Numbered from the stretch's first letter, positions 1 to 7,848 are shown. The stretch: DNA of 11,182 nt from an uncultured Clostridia bacterium (GCA_949289625.1 CASEPH010000011.1:1-11182), one strand, 5' to 3'. Translations and numbers: made by a program. Notes: a model not told the origin generated them from the sequence alone.

Positions 1-3000
1 CAGTCCGATACCATTACCCTGGTCTGGAATCCCACGGGTGGTCAGGACGGCAAGAGTGCCTGGACTGTGAAGGATGGCAAGTATGCGCTCTTCGCGGTCA
101 AGTGCTCCCTGGTAGAAAACGCCCCTGAGCCGACGTATGACCAGCTGAAAGACCTGATCGACGTCCAGGTGGTGTGCTTGAACACCCAGGCCGGACATGA
201 GGCAGAGCAGTACGACCTGATTGATGGCACCTATACCGCCGTGGTGACCGGCAATTCTGCCGTTGTCAAGGTTGCCAGCAGCGCATATGTGGAGCTGTAC
301 AACGACCTGGATAAGGGCGTTGCCCCGGGCCACAGTACCGTTGCAGACCAGACCATCCAGCTGACCTGGGATACCGAGAAGCAAACCTGGTATGTCAACA
401 CAGGTGACGGAACTGTTACCTTCAACGTGACCTGCTCCGGCAGCGAGAAGTACATCATCACGGCCACCGCCGGCGAGAACGGCTCCATTACCCCGGAGGG
501 CAAAGTGACAGTGGATGCCGAGGCACAGCAGGACTTCACCTTTACCCCCAACGACGGTTACGCCGTGGACACGGTTTACGTGAGCGACAATGGCGAGGCC
601 AAGACTTATGTCAACAATGGGACCAAGCAGCTGGTCAGCTGGGAAGGTTATTCCTTCACGAGTGTGCAGTCTGACGGCTATATCACCGTCACCTTTGCCG
701 TGGACGCCGACAACGACGACATCCCGGACAAGTATGAGTACACCCTGACCTACGACGCCAACGGCGGCTACTTTGGTGAAAACAAAGATCAGTCGCTTAA
801 GCAGCAGCCTGTCACCGCCGGCGAGTATGAGTTGACAGAGAAACCCACTCATGCGGCGGTATCTCTGGAGAACAAGGGCGATGTGAACGTGGAGTTCGTG
901 GGCTGGACACTGAATAAAGAAGCCGCACAGGCCAAGATTTATCAGGCCGGCGACACCACTGTGCCCACCACGATCCCCTCTGTGGAGGTCAAAGACGGCG
1001 ACGTCACCGTCTTTGCCGTGTGGGGCTATGACGAGGACGGCGACGGCACTGCCGACGTCAACGAATTGGTCATCACCCCCGCCGACATCACCATCTACAC
1101 CGGCGGTACCGGCTATGGCGGTGTGACGAATGCAGATGGTGATATCATCACGGATACCAACAACAGCGGCCTGCCTGAACCCGGATATCACATCGACCTG
1201 CCCGCCAACATTCAGACTTGGCTGGGCAATGGGACCACGGCTGAAAACCTGGCCACTATTCTGCACTTTGAGTATAATGTTGAGGAAGGAGCTGCGGCTG
1301 GGACCCGTAATTGGGAGATGAAGTACGCAGGCGTCTACGCAACGGACGCAAGCGGCAATCCGCTCCGGTATGTGTACACGCTGGAGCCCAGCGATGATGG
1401 CAACGGCAAGAAGATTCCTGTTCGGATTCTGTACAAGGACGGGGATACGATTGTTGACGACGACAAGATCAAAATGAGTGCCACTGCAGCTCACGAAGAG
1501 TATACCATGACAATCAATCCCGGTGAGCTGGATCAGAATAAGATTCAGGCTAAGCTCACCAAAGGCGATGAGAGCAAGACTCTGAATGTGTTCATCGGTA
1601 CCGGCAAGTTGACTATCCGCAGCATTGCAAATGATGAGGATACGACGACTGAGATCGAAAGCAGCCCAGCCAGTATCGACACTGTGACCCCTGCAATCAC
1701 TGCCGTGGCCGACAGTGGAGTGGAGTACCTGGTCAATGAAAGCCAGGTTGAGGTTCTCAATACAGGGAATCGCGTTCAGCTCCTAGTGGACGGTGTGTCC
1801 AACGATGTTGGCTTTAATGAGAATATGGGTACAGATGCGATCAACGCAGTGATTGCGGATGAAAGCAACTATTTTACCAACACATCTAATCTGGATCACG
1901 AGTTGGCGTACCTGGATCTCGTGGATACCGCCAATGGCAACACGGTTGTGAAGCTGGGGGATGGCGGCAATTTGACCATCTACTGGCCTCTGCCGAGCGC
2001 CGCAAATGCCCAAGAGAACGATACACTCCCTGTGGTTCACTATACAGATATGGACCGCGAGGAAATTGTAACATCTCCGGGTGTGCAGGACAAAGAGATT
2101 ATTGAAGGGACGGTAGAAAATCTGGGCGGAAAGCTATATGTTCGGTTTGACACCAGCACCTTCTCCCCCTTCGCCCTGGTCTATGAGACGAAGGATCCCG
2201 GCACCGACCCGGGTACCGACCCCAATCCCGATGATAACGACGACGACCACTACACCGGTGGCGGCGGCAATGACAACGACAGCGATCCCACCGGCAACCT
2301 GTCCATCGAACTGGACGTGAACGGCGGGGACGACGAGTTCACCTTCACCGTCTATTTCACCGATGAGGACGGGGACGACCTGAGAAACAACTTCTACTAC
2401 AACGGCGATTACACCGGCACCATTGGCAGCGGCGATGAGATCACCCTGGAAGGCGGCGACAAGATCGTCATCCGCAACCTGCCCGAGGGCACCCGGTACG
2501 AGGTCATCATTGAGACCGCCGACGGCTACACTTACGTCATCGACGGCGAGGAGGGCATCATCCGCACCGGCACCAATGAGGCGGAGTTCACCGCCACCCG
2601 CACCGTGCCCCTGGCTGATCCCAGCGTCACCGGCGTGTCCCGCTGGCTGAACGTGACGGACCACATCGCCTACCTCACCGGCTATCCCGGCGGTGCCTTC
2701 GGCCCCGACAACTCCATGACCCGGGCGGAAGTGGCTCAGATGTTCTACGCTCTGCTGAACAACAAGAACGTGACCATCACCAAGACCTTCCCCGACGTGC
2801 CGGCCAACGCCTGGTACGCCACCGCGGTGAACACCCTGGCTTCTCTGGGCATGGTCTCCGGCGACGCCAACGGCAACTACCGTCCCAACGATCCCATCAC
2901 CCGGGCGGAGTTCTGCGTCATCGCTCTGGCCTTCGCCTATGAGCCTGACAACGCCGTGTGCTACTTCAGCGACGTATCCCGCAGCGACTGGTTCTACACC

Positions 3001-3270
3001 TATGTGGCTCAGGCGGCCAGCTACGGCTGGATCGGCGGCTACACCAACGGGAACTTCGGTCCCAACGACCGGATCACCCGCGCCCAGGTGACCACCATTG
3101 TCAACAACATGCTGGGCCGCGCCGCGGACCGTGACTACGTGATCGATCACCAGGCCGACCTGGTCCAGTTCACCGACCTGAACCGGACATATTGGGGCTA
3201 CTACCAGATCATGGAGGCCACCAACGCCCACGACTACACCAAGTCCAACGGAACCGAGAACTGGCGCTGA
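1..3270 (+). CDS. Large SLH-domain surface protein, 5'-truncated by window edge
   Basis: The frame is open from base 1 to the TGA at 3268-3270, giving 1089 residues; the start and signal peptide lie left of the window, and the first start-like codon (GTG at 67) is internal. Domains by base position: an unassigned beta-rich part (1-447); a divergent InlB B-repeat-like domain (about 448-702, with TATAGENGSITPEG); an Asp-rich calcium-loop-like DADNDDIPD (703-729); a Listeria-Bacteroides repeat (about 739-1026, LTYDANGGYF ... VEFVGWTL); a second Asp loop DEDGDGTAD (1030-1056); a long unassigned part (1066-2136); a Pro/Asp/Gly linker (2188-2295); a DUF7601/Cna-B-like beta domain (about 2296-2601); and three SLH repeats (about 2629-2757, 2779-2946, 2959-3126) with TRAE, TRAE and TRAQ motifs. 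By family knowledge, SLH repeats anchor proteins to pyruvylated wall polymers. Adhesion or a structural wall role is inferred; no catalytic domain is visible. The unassigned part is lower in GC than the C-terminal cassette. Confidence 0.93.
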   Translation, partial: QSDTITLVWNPTGGQDGKSAWTVKDGKYALFAVKCSLVENAPEPTYDQLKDLIDVQVVCLNTQAGHEAEQYDLIDGTYTAVVTGNSAVVKVASSAYVELYNDLDKGVAPGHSTVADQTIQLTWDTEKQTWYVNTGDGTVTFNVTCSGSEKYIITATAGENGSITPEGKVTVDAEAQQDFTFTPNDGYAVDTVYVSDNGEAKTYVNNGTKQLVSWEGYSFTSVQSDGYITVTFAVDADNDDIPDKYEYTLTYDANGGYFGENKDQSLKQQPVTAGEYELTEKPTHAAVSLENKGDVNVEFVGWTLNKEAAQAKIYQAGDTTVPTTIPSVEVKDGDVTVFAVWGYDEDGDGTADVNELVITPADITIYTGGTGYGGVTNADGDIITDTNNSGLPEPGYHIDLPANIQTWLGNGTTAENLATILHFEYNVEEGAAAGTRNWEMKYAGVYATDASGNPLRYVYTLEPSDDGNGKKIPVRILYKDGDTIVDDDKIKMSATAAHEEYTMTINPGELDQNKIQAKLTKGDESKTLNVFIGTGKLTIRSIANDEDTTTEIESSPASIDTVTPAITAVADSGVEYLVNESQVEVLNTGNRVQLLVDGVSNDVGFNENMGTDAINAVIADESNYFTNTSNLDHELAYLDLVDTANGNTVVKLGDGGNLTIYWPLPSAANAQENDTLPVVHYTDMDREEIVTSPGVQDKEIIEGTVENLGGKLYVRFDTSTFSPFALVYETKDPGTDPGTDPNPDDNDDDHYTGGGGNDNDSDPTGNLSIELDVNGGDDEFTFTVYFTDEDGDDLRNNFYYNGDYTGTIGSGDEITLEGGDKIVIRNLPEGTRYEVIIETADGYTYVIDGEEGIIRTGTNEAEFTATRTVPLADPSVTGVSRWLNVTDHIAYLTGYPGGAFGPDNSMTRAEVAQMFYALLNNKNVTITKTFPDVPANAWYATAVNTLASLGMVSGDANGNYRPNDPITRAEFCVIALAFAYEPDNAVCYFSDVSRSDWFYTYVAQAASYGWIGGYTNGNFGPNDRITRAQVTTIVNNMLGRAADRDYVIDHQADLVQFTDLNRTYWGYYQIMEATNAHDYTKSNGTENWR

Positions 3271-3302
3271 CACGCAAAGAGAATCATACGGTTTCAAATT
3301 GA

Positions 3303-3338
3303 CGGGGACCCGCTTTCCGGAAGGAAAGCGGGTCCCCG
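3303..3338. terminator. Perfect 16-bp hairpin after the SLH gene, probable terminator
   Basis: Bases 3303-3318 and 3323-3338 are exact reverse complements (CGGGGACCCGCTTTCC) around a GGAA loop, 32 bases after the SLH stop codon. Position and stability suggest a transcription terminator or 3'-end stabiliser for the surface-protein mRNA. No T-run follows on the plus strand, and only a weak TCAATTTG follows on the minus strand, so a classical intrinsic terminator is not proven. Confidence 0.6.
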
Positions 3339-3515
3339 CAGCTTGTCAAAAAACCTGTGTAGAGATGAATCCGCTCAAGTTGGGGCGGGGGAGCTCGAGG
3401 GGGCGGCAGCCCGCCTCGAGTGGAATCGAATGCCCTGAATGCCTTGCATGGCAAGGCGGTCAGCGAGCGCAGCGAGGACTTTTCCGCCGCGCAGCGGTGG
3501 AACAGTAACGGCGTT
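3339..3515. repeat. Non-coding hairpin-rich intergenic spacer
   Basis: No convincing gene is present between the two large hairpins. The spacer holds smaller inverted repeats: CTCGAGG at 3394-3400 paired with CCTCGAG at 3414-3420; GCCTTGC at 3441-3447 paired with GCAAGGC at 3451-3457 around ATG; and CCGCCGC at 3484-3490 paired with GCGGTGG at 3494-3500 with one G-T pair. It also contains the low-complexity AGCGAGCGCAGCGAGG (3462-3477). Open frames across it are short, differ between strands and lack family features. A dispersed intergenic repeat or structured RNA is possible, but copy number cannot be seen from one window. Confidence 0.45.
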
Positions 3516-3569
3516 TTTGCTTTGAAAGATGGACTCCAGTAAAAACCGGAGTCCATCTTTCAAAGCAAA
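3516..3569. terminator. Perfect 22-bp inverted repeat between convergent genes
   Basis: Bases 3516-3537 (TTTGCTTTGAAAGATG, then GACTCC) are the exact reverse complement of 3548-3569, around a 10-base A-rich loop (3538-3547). It lies 73 bases past the stop of the minus-strand SIS gene, so it is well placed to end the seven-gene operon or protect its 3' end. The flanks are unlike a standard terminator: T residues lie on the 5' side and A residues on the 3' side of the plus-strand stem. A role as a repeat-element end is an alternative. Confidence 0.5.
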
Positions 3570-3642
3570 GTGTTGTCCATATTCCATATAATGTGTGTGG
3601 TGAGAAAAGCAATGCTTACGATGTAGTATTAGGAAATTGCGT

Positions 3643-4407
3643 TTAAAAGAGCAGGATGGATTTCCCATGATACTGATTAACAAGAGATTGATTATACTCA
3701 TCACCGCCGGGCATGTTCCCGCTTCGGAATACGGGAGGGGTATATCCCTTTGACACCAGATATTTGCAGGTTTCCAGGACCAGGCAGTCTGCCACGAAAC
3801 AGTTGCAGAAGGTGGAGGTGGGGCCAATATTCTGCTCACATCCCTCTACTTCCAAAATGGCGTCGCCGTAGGGGAGGTGGTTATTTAAGTAGATATCGAC
3901 GGTTTGGTACAAGTTTGCCCCGGTCGGATGGCGGGAGGGATGGGCCTTGGGTACCCGCTCCGCAAAAGAACTAGAGGTAATGGCGATGGAGGTGACTCCA
4001 AGCCGCTTTGCTTCCAAAGCACAATCAATGGTCATGCTGTTGATTCCGTATGCGTTGATGATCAGAAGGACCTCCCCAGGGGTCTTTCCCACACCATAGG
4101 ACTCCAAAACGGCTTTTGCATAGCCTGGAACTCGCTCTACTTTCATGGAGCGAAAACCGCCGTGACTCAAATTAGTTCCAGGATCTAAAATTGCGTTGAT
4201 ACAGGCCAATCCACCTGCGCGGGAAAACATCTCCTCCACAGCCATATTGGAATGGCCGCCGGGGCCGATAACATGAATCACCTGTCCCCGCATAATGGAA
4301 TCGCCCATTACCTGTGCCGCTCTTTGGATGGATTCCATTTCATCGGCGCAGATTTCCTCCAGTAAACTTGTGATGATCTGCTTGTAAGATTTCATGTCCT
4401 GACTCAT
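3643..4407 (-). CDS. SIS-domain sugar-phosphate protein, UPF0309 type
   Basis: A 254-residue protein of one SIS (sugar isomerase) fold. The phosphosugar loop is HVIGPGGHSNMAVEEMFSRA (45-64), the second fold element is INAYGINSMTIDCALEAKRL (117-136), and the family-like C-terminal FRSGNMPGGDEYN spans 227-239. SIS domains bind phosphosugars, and the protein should be cytoplasmic. Length and end motif fit the UPF0309 group ('sugar isomerase domain-containing protein'), not GlmS, the full-length MurNAc-6-phosphate etherase MurQ, or an RpiR regulator, since no helix-turn-helix is present. From memory, the Streptomyces member SCO4393 (NagS) is linked to N-acetylglucosamine-6-phosphate conversion; transfer of that role is inference, supported by nagA and nagB in the same operon. 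Start ATG at 4407 has AAAGGAA about 9 bases upstream. It is the last gene of the operon, 43 bases after the cupin. Confidence 0.88.
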   Translation of the reverse strand: MSQDMKSYKQIITSLLEEICADEMESIQRAAQVMGDSIMRGQVIHVIGPGGHSNMAVEEMFSRAGGLACINAILDPGTNLSHGGFRSMKVERVPGYAKAVLESYGVGKTPGEVLLIINAYGINSMTIDCALEAKRLGVTSIAITSSSFAERVPKAHPSRHPTGANLYQTVDIYLNNHLPYGDAILEVEGCEQNIGPTSTFCNCFVADCLVLETCKYLVSKGYTPPVFRSGNMPGGDEYNQSLVNQYHGKSILLF

Positions 4408-4450
4408 ATGATTGCGTTCCTTTCATTGTCATATTGGCGTTCAACAGTAG

Positions 4451-4783
4451 TTACACGGCCGCATGGAAGAAAAACAGCCGGACACACGGAACCGTCTGAT
4501 CCCTCTTAATGGAATGATACCGTCCGGGCGGGGCTACAAAACAGACGCCAGGGGAGAGGGGGATCTCCTGGTCGCCGACTACCGCGAGGCCGGTCCCACT
4601 TAGGACAAAAAACACCTCTTGATCCTCATGTGTGCCGCCCTGGAGATAATCCAGCTGCGTATACTCCAAAATTCCGCACCGGCAGCCGGCCTGACAGCCG
4701 TTTTCCTGATCCAGAAGTGGGATGAATCGGTACTCATCAAACACGACTCGCTGGGAATCCGTCTCCTTGGTGTAAAGACTCAT
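4451..4783 (-). CDS. Small single-domain cupin protein
   Basis: A 110-residue cupin_2-type beta-barrel. Motif 1 keeps H52 and E56 of H-x3-E-x6-G (HEDQEVFFVLSG), but the first His of the usual HxH is replaced by G50. Motif 2 is well kept (G79, P85, G87, H90: GVCFVAPPGRYH), with R94 where Asn is common. A Cys cluster C30-x3-C34-x-C36 precedes motif 1. Small cupins of this kind act as sugar or sugar-phosphate isomerases, epimerases, or ligand-binding helpers; the reaction here is unknown. Met at 4783 is chosen because its ATG overlaps the dctQ stop (ATGA), a translational-coupling arrangement, with GGAGG about 15 bases upstream. A start at 4921 would read far back into dctQ with non-cupin sequence. 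Confidence 0.85.
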   Translation of the reverse strand: MSLYTKETDSQRVVFDEYRFIPLLDQENGCQAGCRCGILEYTQLDYLQGGTHEDQEVFFVLSGTGLAVVGDQEIPLSPGVCFVAPPGRYHSIKRDQTVPCVRLFFFHAAV

Positions 4784-5292
4784 AGGAAGCGAACGTCCCC
4801 TCCTTCCGACTCCTTGTAGGTCTCTTTGCCCCGGAAGAGCTCGATTAGAGCCGGGATCATAAAGACCGCAGCGGACAGGGAAAACACCGGAAGGGCGGAG
4901 TAGGCCCAGATCATGGACCACCGGATGGTGGGAAAAATCAGCATCCGTTTGGTTCCCGCCATCTCCACGCCGGTGACAAACAGCATGACAAAAAACGCGA
5001 AGGTCAGCAGTGTGATTACGACGGTGACTACGTGGCGAAGCCTATGGGGAAAGCGGCTGATAAGAAGATCCAGGACAATGTGCTCCTTCTGATAGACTCC
5101 TACCGCCATTCCCAGCATGATCATCCACACAATGCAGATCGTGCTGATATCGGTGACCCACAGGAAGGAGTGATTGAAAAACGTGCGGCTGATGATCTCC
5201 ATGGTATTGATCGAGAAAATGACCAGGAAAAGTGTTCCGGAAATATAGGTTTGAATCGCGGCCAGGCCATCCAGCAATTTTTTGAACATCAT
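4780..5292 (-). CDS. dctQ: TRAP transporter small permease (DctQ)
   Basis: A 170-residue membrane protein with four hydrophobic segments (about 15-33, 46-68, 87-109, 128-152), the normal size and topology for DctQ. The family signature around the second segment is present: VWMIMLGMAVGVYQKEHIVLD (55-75, with His71). DctQ is the small membrane partner of DctM and helps couple ion flow to uptake of solute delivered by the binding protein. ATG at 5292 follows the dctM TAA with no gap, and the ribosome site GGAGGGGG lies inside the last dctM codons (Gly-Gly-Gly). It begins Met-Met, so the second ATG (5289) is also possible. The stop overlaps the cupin start. The gene lies after dctM instead of before it, the reverse of the common P-Q-M order. 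Confidence 0.93.
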   Translation of the reverse strand: MMFKKLLDGLAAIQTYISGTLFLVIFSINTMEIISRTFFNHSFLWVTDISTICIVWMIMLGMAVGVYQKEHIVLDLLISRFPHRLRHVVTVVITLLTFAFFVMLFVTGVEMAGTKRMLIFPTIRWSMIWAYSALPVFSLSAAVFMIPALIELFRGKETYKESEGGDVRFL

Positions 5293-6591
5293 TTATCCCC
5301 CTCCTATTCCAAAAATCAGATTGGGCAGCCAGGTCACAGTCCATGGAACATAGGTAATGATCAGCTGACAGACCAAAAGCGCCACAATAAAGGGGAGCGA
5401 TGCCTTTGTGATCCGCTCAAAGGAGACGCCGGAGAGCTTCGACTCGATAAAGAGCAGCGCGCCCACCGGAGGCGTGACCAGACCGATCATCAGGTTGCAG
5501 ATCATGACCATGCCGAAATGGATGGAGTCAATGCCGAGCTGATTGGCAATGGGCAGAAGCACGGGACCAAAAATCAGCATGGCCGGGGTGGCATCCATGA
5601 TCATGCCTAAAAAGAGAAAGAAGATGTTGATTCCCAGCAGGAACATGACCGGAGTGATGTTGTACTGCTCCACCAGCGCTACCAGCTGAGCGCTCAGGCC
5701 CTCCACCGCGATGATATAGGAGAAAATATCCGCCACGGTGAACAGGGCCATAATGATGGAGGAGAACAAAGCCATCTTACAGAAGACCTGAAACATGGAT
5801 TTCAGGGTAATGGTCCGGTATACAAATATTCCGATCACCAACACATAGGCGCAGGCCAAAATGGCAATTTCCGTCACCGTGGCCATTCCGGTCAGCACAC
5901 CTGCGATAATGATCACAGGGGCAATCAGGGACAGAACGGACCGCTTAAACACTGATCCAAAGCGCTCCCTGATCTTCTCCTGCGGCTCGTCCACTTTTAA
6001 ATTCATCTTGCGGGTCGCAAACAGAACGATAATGTGCATAGAGCCAGCCATGATCAGCCCCGGAATCAAGGCGCCAAAAAACAGACGGCCAATGGACAGG
6101 TTCGTAATCAAGGCCAGAAATACCATGGGAATTCCCGGGGGGATGATGGGCCCCAGTACAGCCGCCGCCGCATTCAGTGCGGCGGAAAACTCCTCCGGAT
6201 ACCCCTCCTTTTTCATTCTGGGCAGCAAAACCGGGGAGATGGCCGCCGCGTCCGCCGGCCCTGAGCCGGACACCAGAGAGAAGATCACGTTCACCACAAT
6301 ACACGCGTGGGCCAGTCCGCCCCGGAATTTTCCGATAAAATACATGGAGAAATCCAGCATCCTCTCGGTCATCCCGGAGATATTCATCAGTTCGCCCACT
6401 AAAATAAAAAATGGAATCGCCATGAGGGAGATATCCGACAGACCGTTGACCATGCTGTTGGAAATCATGGACAAGGGTCCATTCCCAGTTCCCAGCAAAT
6501 AGCATACCCCGGAAACCGCCATGGAGACGAAAACGGGCATTCCCAGGAACATGAGAAGAAACATCACCAGAAAAATGATAACAATCGCCAT
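5293..6591 (-). CDS. dctM: TRAP transporter large permease (DctM)
   Basis: A 432-residue, strongly hydrophobic protein of the usual DctM length with about 11-12 membrane segments. Family motifs seen in order: MAIPFFILVGELMN (57-70), SGSGPADAAAISP (108-120, where many members have GSSxADxAA), GPIIPPGIPMV (147-157), ATVTEIAILA (237-246), LGMIMDATPAMLIFGPVLLP (328-347) and VTPPVGALLFI (372-382). DctM is the ion-coupled channel subunit (normally sodium) that takes solute from DctP. ATG at 6591 has AAAGGA with a 7-base spacer. It follows dctP after a 145-base gap containing a strong stem-loop, which probably sets its expression below that of dctP. The ligand cannot be read from this subunit. Confidence 0.95.
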   Translation of the reverse strand: MAIVIIFLVMFLLMFLGMPVFVSMAVSGVCYLLGTGNGPLSMISNSMVNGLSDISLMAIPFFILVGELMNISGMTERMLDFSMYFIGKFRGGLAHACIVVNVIFSLVSGSGPADAAAISPVLLPRMKKEGYPEEFSAALNAAAAVLGPIIPPGIPMVFLALITNLSIGRLFFGALIPGLIMAGSMHIIVLFATRKMNLKVDEPQEKIRERFGSVFKRSVLSLIAPVIIIAGVLTGMATVTEIAILACAYVLVIGIFVYRTITLKSMFQVFCKMALFSSIIMALFTVADIFSYIIAVEGLSAQLVALVEQYNITPVMFLLGINIFFLFLGMIMDATPAMLIFGPVLLPIANQLGIDSIHFGMVMICNLMIGLVTPPVGALLFIESKLSGVSFERITKASLPFIVALLVCQLIITYVPWTVTWLPNLIFGIGGG

Positions 6592-6614
6592 AACAGAATC
6601 CTTTCGTATCGCCT

Positions 6615-6655
6615 GCCCGGAGAGGCCGGCCGATCCCGGCCGGCCGTCCCCGGGC
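6615..6655 (-). other. Stem-loop between dctP and dctM (probable attenuator or mRNA stabiliser)
   Basis: GGCCGGCCG at 6624-6632 pairs exactly with 6637-6645 around ATCC, and the outer GCCCGG (6615-6620) pairs with CCGGGC (6650-6655), giving about 15 GC-rich pairs with a small internal loop. It sits between the binding-protein and permease genes, where many transporter operons keep a stem-loop that protects the upstream mRNA and lowers downstream expression. No T-run follows, so full termination is unlikely. Confidence 0.6.
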
Positions 6656-6736
6656 TGTTACCGGAACGGTCTCAACACCGCGCTTATACCGGAAATCCGG
6701 CGTTGCATTGTCTGCAGATCCGGCGGACTTTCCTTC

Positions 6737-7807
6737 TCATTCCGGTGTATAGCTGTCCTTAAAGGCCATGATCTCATCCATGGTCCCTGTGGGCCAGAGG
6801 TCGCCGGCCGTGTCCAGTTCTTGATAGAAGTCTTCTCCCAGCTTGTCCTGGATGGACTGAACGTCGATCTCCACATAGGTCATATGTTCATTGAGGAATT
6901 CCATCGTCTCATCCATCTGCTGAGCCACCTGCTCCGCCTCATACTCCACAGCCTGCTTCGCGGCTTCCTTCACCGCCGCCTGCTGCTCAGAACTCATCTG
7001 CTGCCACACAGTTTCACTGATAAAGATCGCGCTGACATCGCGGATATAGTCGGTCTCCATGAAGTAGTCCTGAACCTCGTACAAGCTGCTGTTGCGGACC
7101 GTGATAAAGTTGTTCTCCTGGGCATCCACAGTCCCCTGAGACAGCGCCATATACAGGTCGCCCAGGGGTACCACAACAGGCGTGGCGCCCAGACGCTTCA
7201 TGGTCTCCTGGACCAAAGCGGACTCCGCCGTGCGGATCTTCAGCCCCGCAAAGTCATCGGCATTTTCCACCGGGACGTTGGCTGTCAGCTGCCGGGGGGG
7301 AAGCTCTCCCCGCGCGGCCAACACGCGCACCCCCGTGGCCTGCGCAGCCTCCTCAAACCACTGCTGGGCCGTGTCCGAGTCCAGGAAAGCCTGGAACTCC
7401 TCCTGGGAGTCCCACACGAAAGGAGCGGTCACGGCGTTAAATTTCTGGGCTCCCTCCAGCCAGGGGTAGCAGGAGAGCGTATTGTAGAATAAATCTGTCA
7501 ATCCTGTGGGCATTCCGCTGAGCATGTCGTTGCTGCTGCCCAGAACGCTGTTGGGATAGGTGGTCACACTGATGTTCAGATCCGGATCTTCGGCCAGAAT
7601 TTCTGCAAAGCGGTTCATCGCCAGGGTAGCGGGATCGTCCTCCGTTTTGATGCCGGCCAGCTTCAGGTTAAAGCTCTTTGCGGTGGAAGAAGTGGTCCCG
7701 CCTTGGGGCTGGGATTCTGCGCTGCCTCCCCCGGAGCCGGAACACGCCGTACAGGCCAGAGAGAGGGAGAGGGCCATTGCCAGGGCAATTGCAAGTTTCC
7801 GTTTCAT
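6737..7807 (-). CDS. dctP: TRAP transporter solute-binding lipoprotein (DctP)
   Basis: A 356-residue extracytoplasmic binding protein. The N-terminus is Met-Lys-Arg-Lys, a hydrophobic stretch, then Cys19 or Cys22 (LACTACSG) as lipid-anchor candidates, then a Ser/Gly/Gln linker to about residue 40; membrane anchoring is expected in a Gram-positive. The DctP core shows GLKIRTAES (188-196) with Arg192, the position that in this family usually holds the ligand carboxylate, and LGDLYMALSQGTVDAQENN (215-233). This suggests a carboxylated or acidic ligand, though the family does bind others. The start at 7807 is preferred over ATG at 7813 because AAGGAG (7815-7820) lies 7 bases from the former and only 1 base from the latter. 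It starts 41 bases after nagA, so it belongs to the same transcript. Confidence 0.93.
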   Translation of the reverse strand: MKRKLAIALAMALSLSLACTACSGSGGGSAESQPQGGTTSSTAKSFNLKLAGIKTEDDPATLAMNRFAEILAEDPDLNISVTTYPNSVLGSSNDMLSGMPTGLTDLFYNTLSCYPWLEGAQKFNAVTAPFVWDSQEEFQAFLDSDTAQQWFEEAAQATGVRVLAARGELPPRQLTANVPVENADDFAGLKIRTAESALVQETMKRLGATPVVVPLGDLYMALSQGTVDAQENNFITVRNSSLYEVQDYFMETDYIRDVSAIFISETVWQQMSSEQQAAVKEAAKQAVEYEAEQVAQQMDETMEFLNEHMTYVEIDVQSIQDKLGEDFYQELDTAGDLWPTGTMDEIMAFKDSYTPE

Positions 7808-7814
7808 ACTCATT

Positions 7815-7820
7815 CTCCTT
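7815..7820 (-). promoter_or_regulatory. Ribosome binding site deciding the dctP start
   Basis: AAGGAG on the minus strand is followed by 7 bases and the ATG at 7807. The other in-frame ATG at 7813 begins one base after the site, too close for initiation. This shortens the predicted protein by two residues. Confidence 0.8.
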
Positions 7821-7848
7821 TTTATTATAGTTGTATGTGCCTTTCTGC

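Noticed and set aside
2134..3297. Long minus-strand open frame (387 codons) antisense to the SLH gene
   Set aside because: It is a Val/Gly-rich mirror of the GC-biased codons of the SLH region, with no family motif, and the plus-strand domains are unmistakable.
3375..3839. Minus-strand frame extending past the SIS gene into the hairpin region
   Set aside because: It is out of frame with the SIS gene, overlaps its 3' end, and reads through inverted repeats with no conserved motif.
3643..4407. SIS protein as MurNAc-6-phosphate etherase (MurQ)
   Set aside because: MurQ is about 300 residues with a different motif set; the length and C-terminal PGGDEYN motif fit UPF0309 better.
4784..4921. Upstream start for the cupin at 4921
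   Set aside because: The extra 46 residues read the dctQ gene out of frame; the ATGA overlap at 4780-4783 is the natural start.
6521..7492. Plus-strand open frame of 323 codons across dctM/dctP
   Set aside because: It is antisense to two well-supported TRAP genes, and its His/Leu/Arg-rich product has no recognisable domain.
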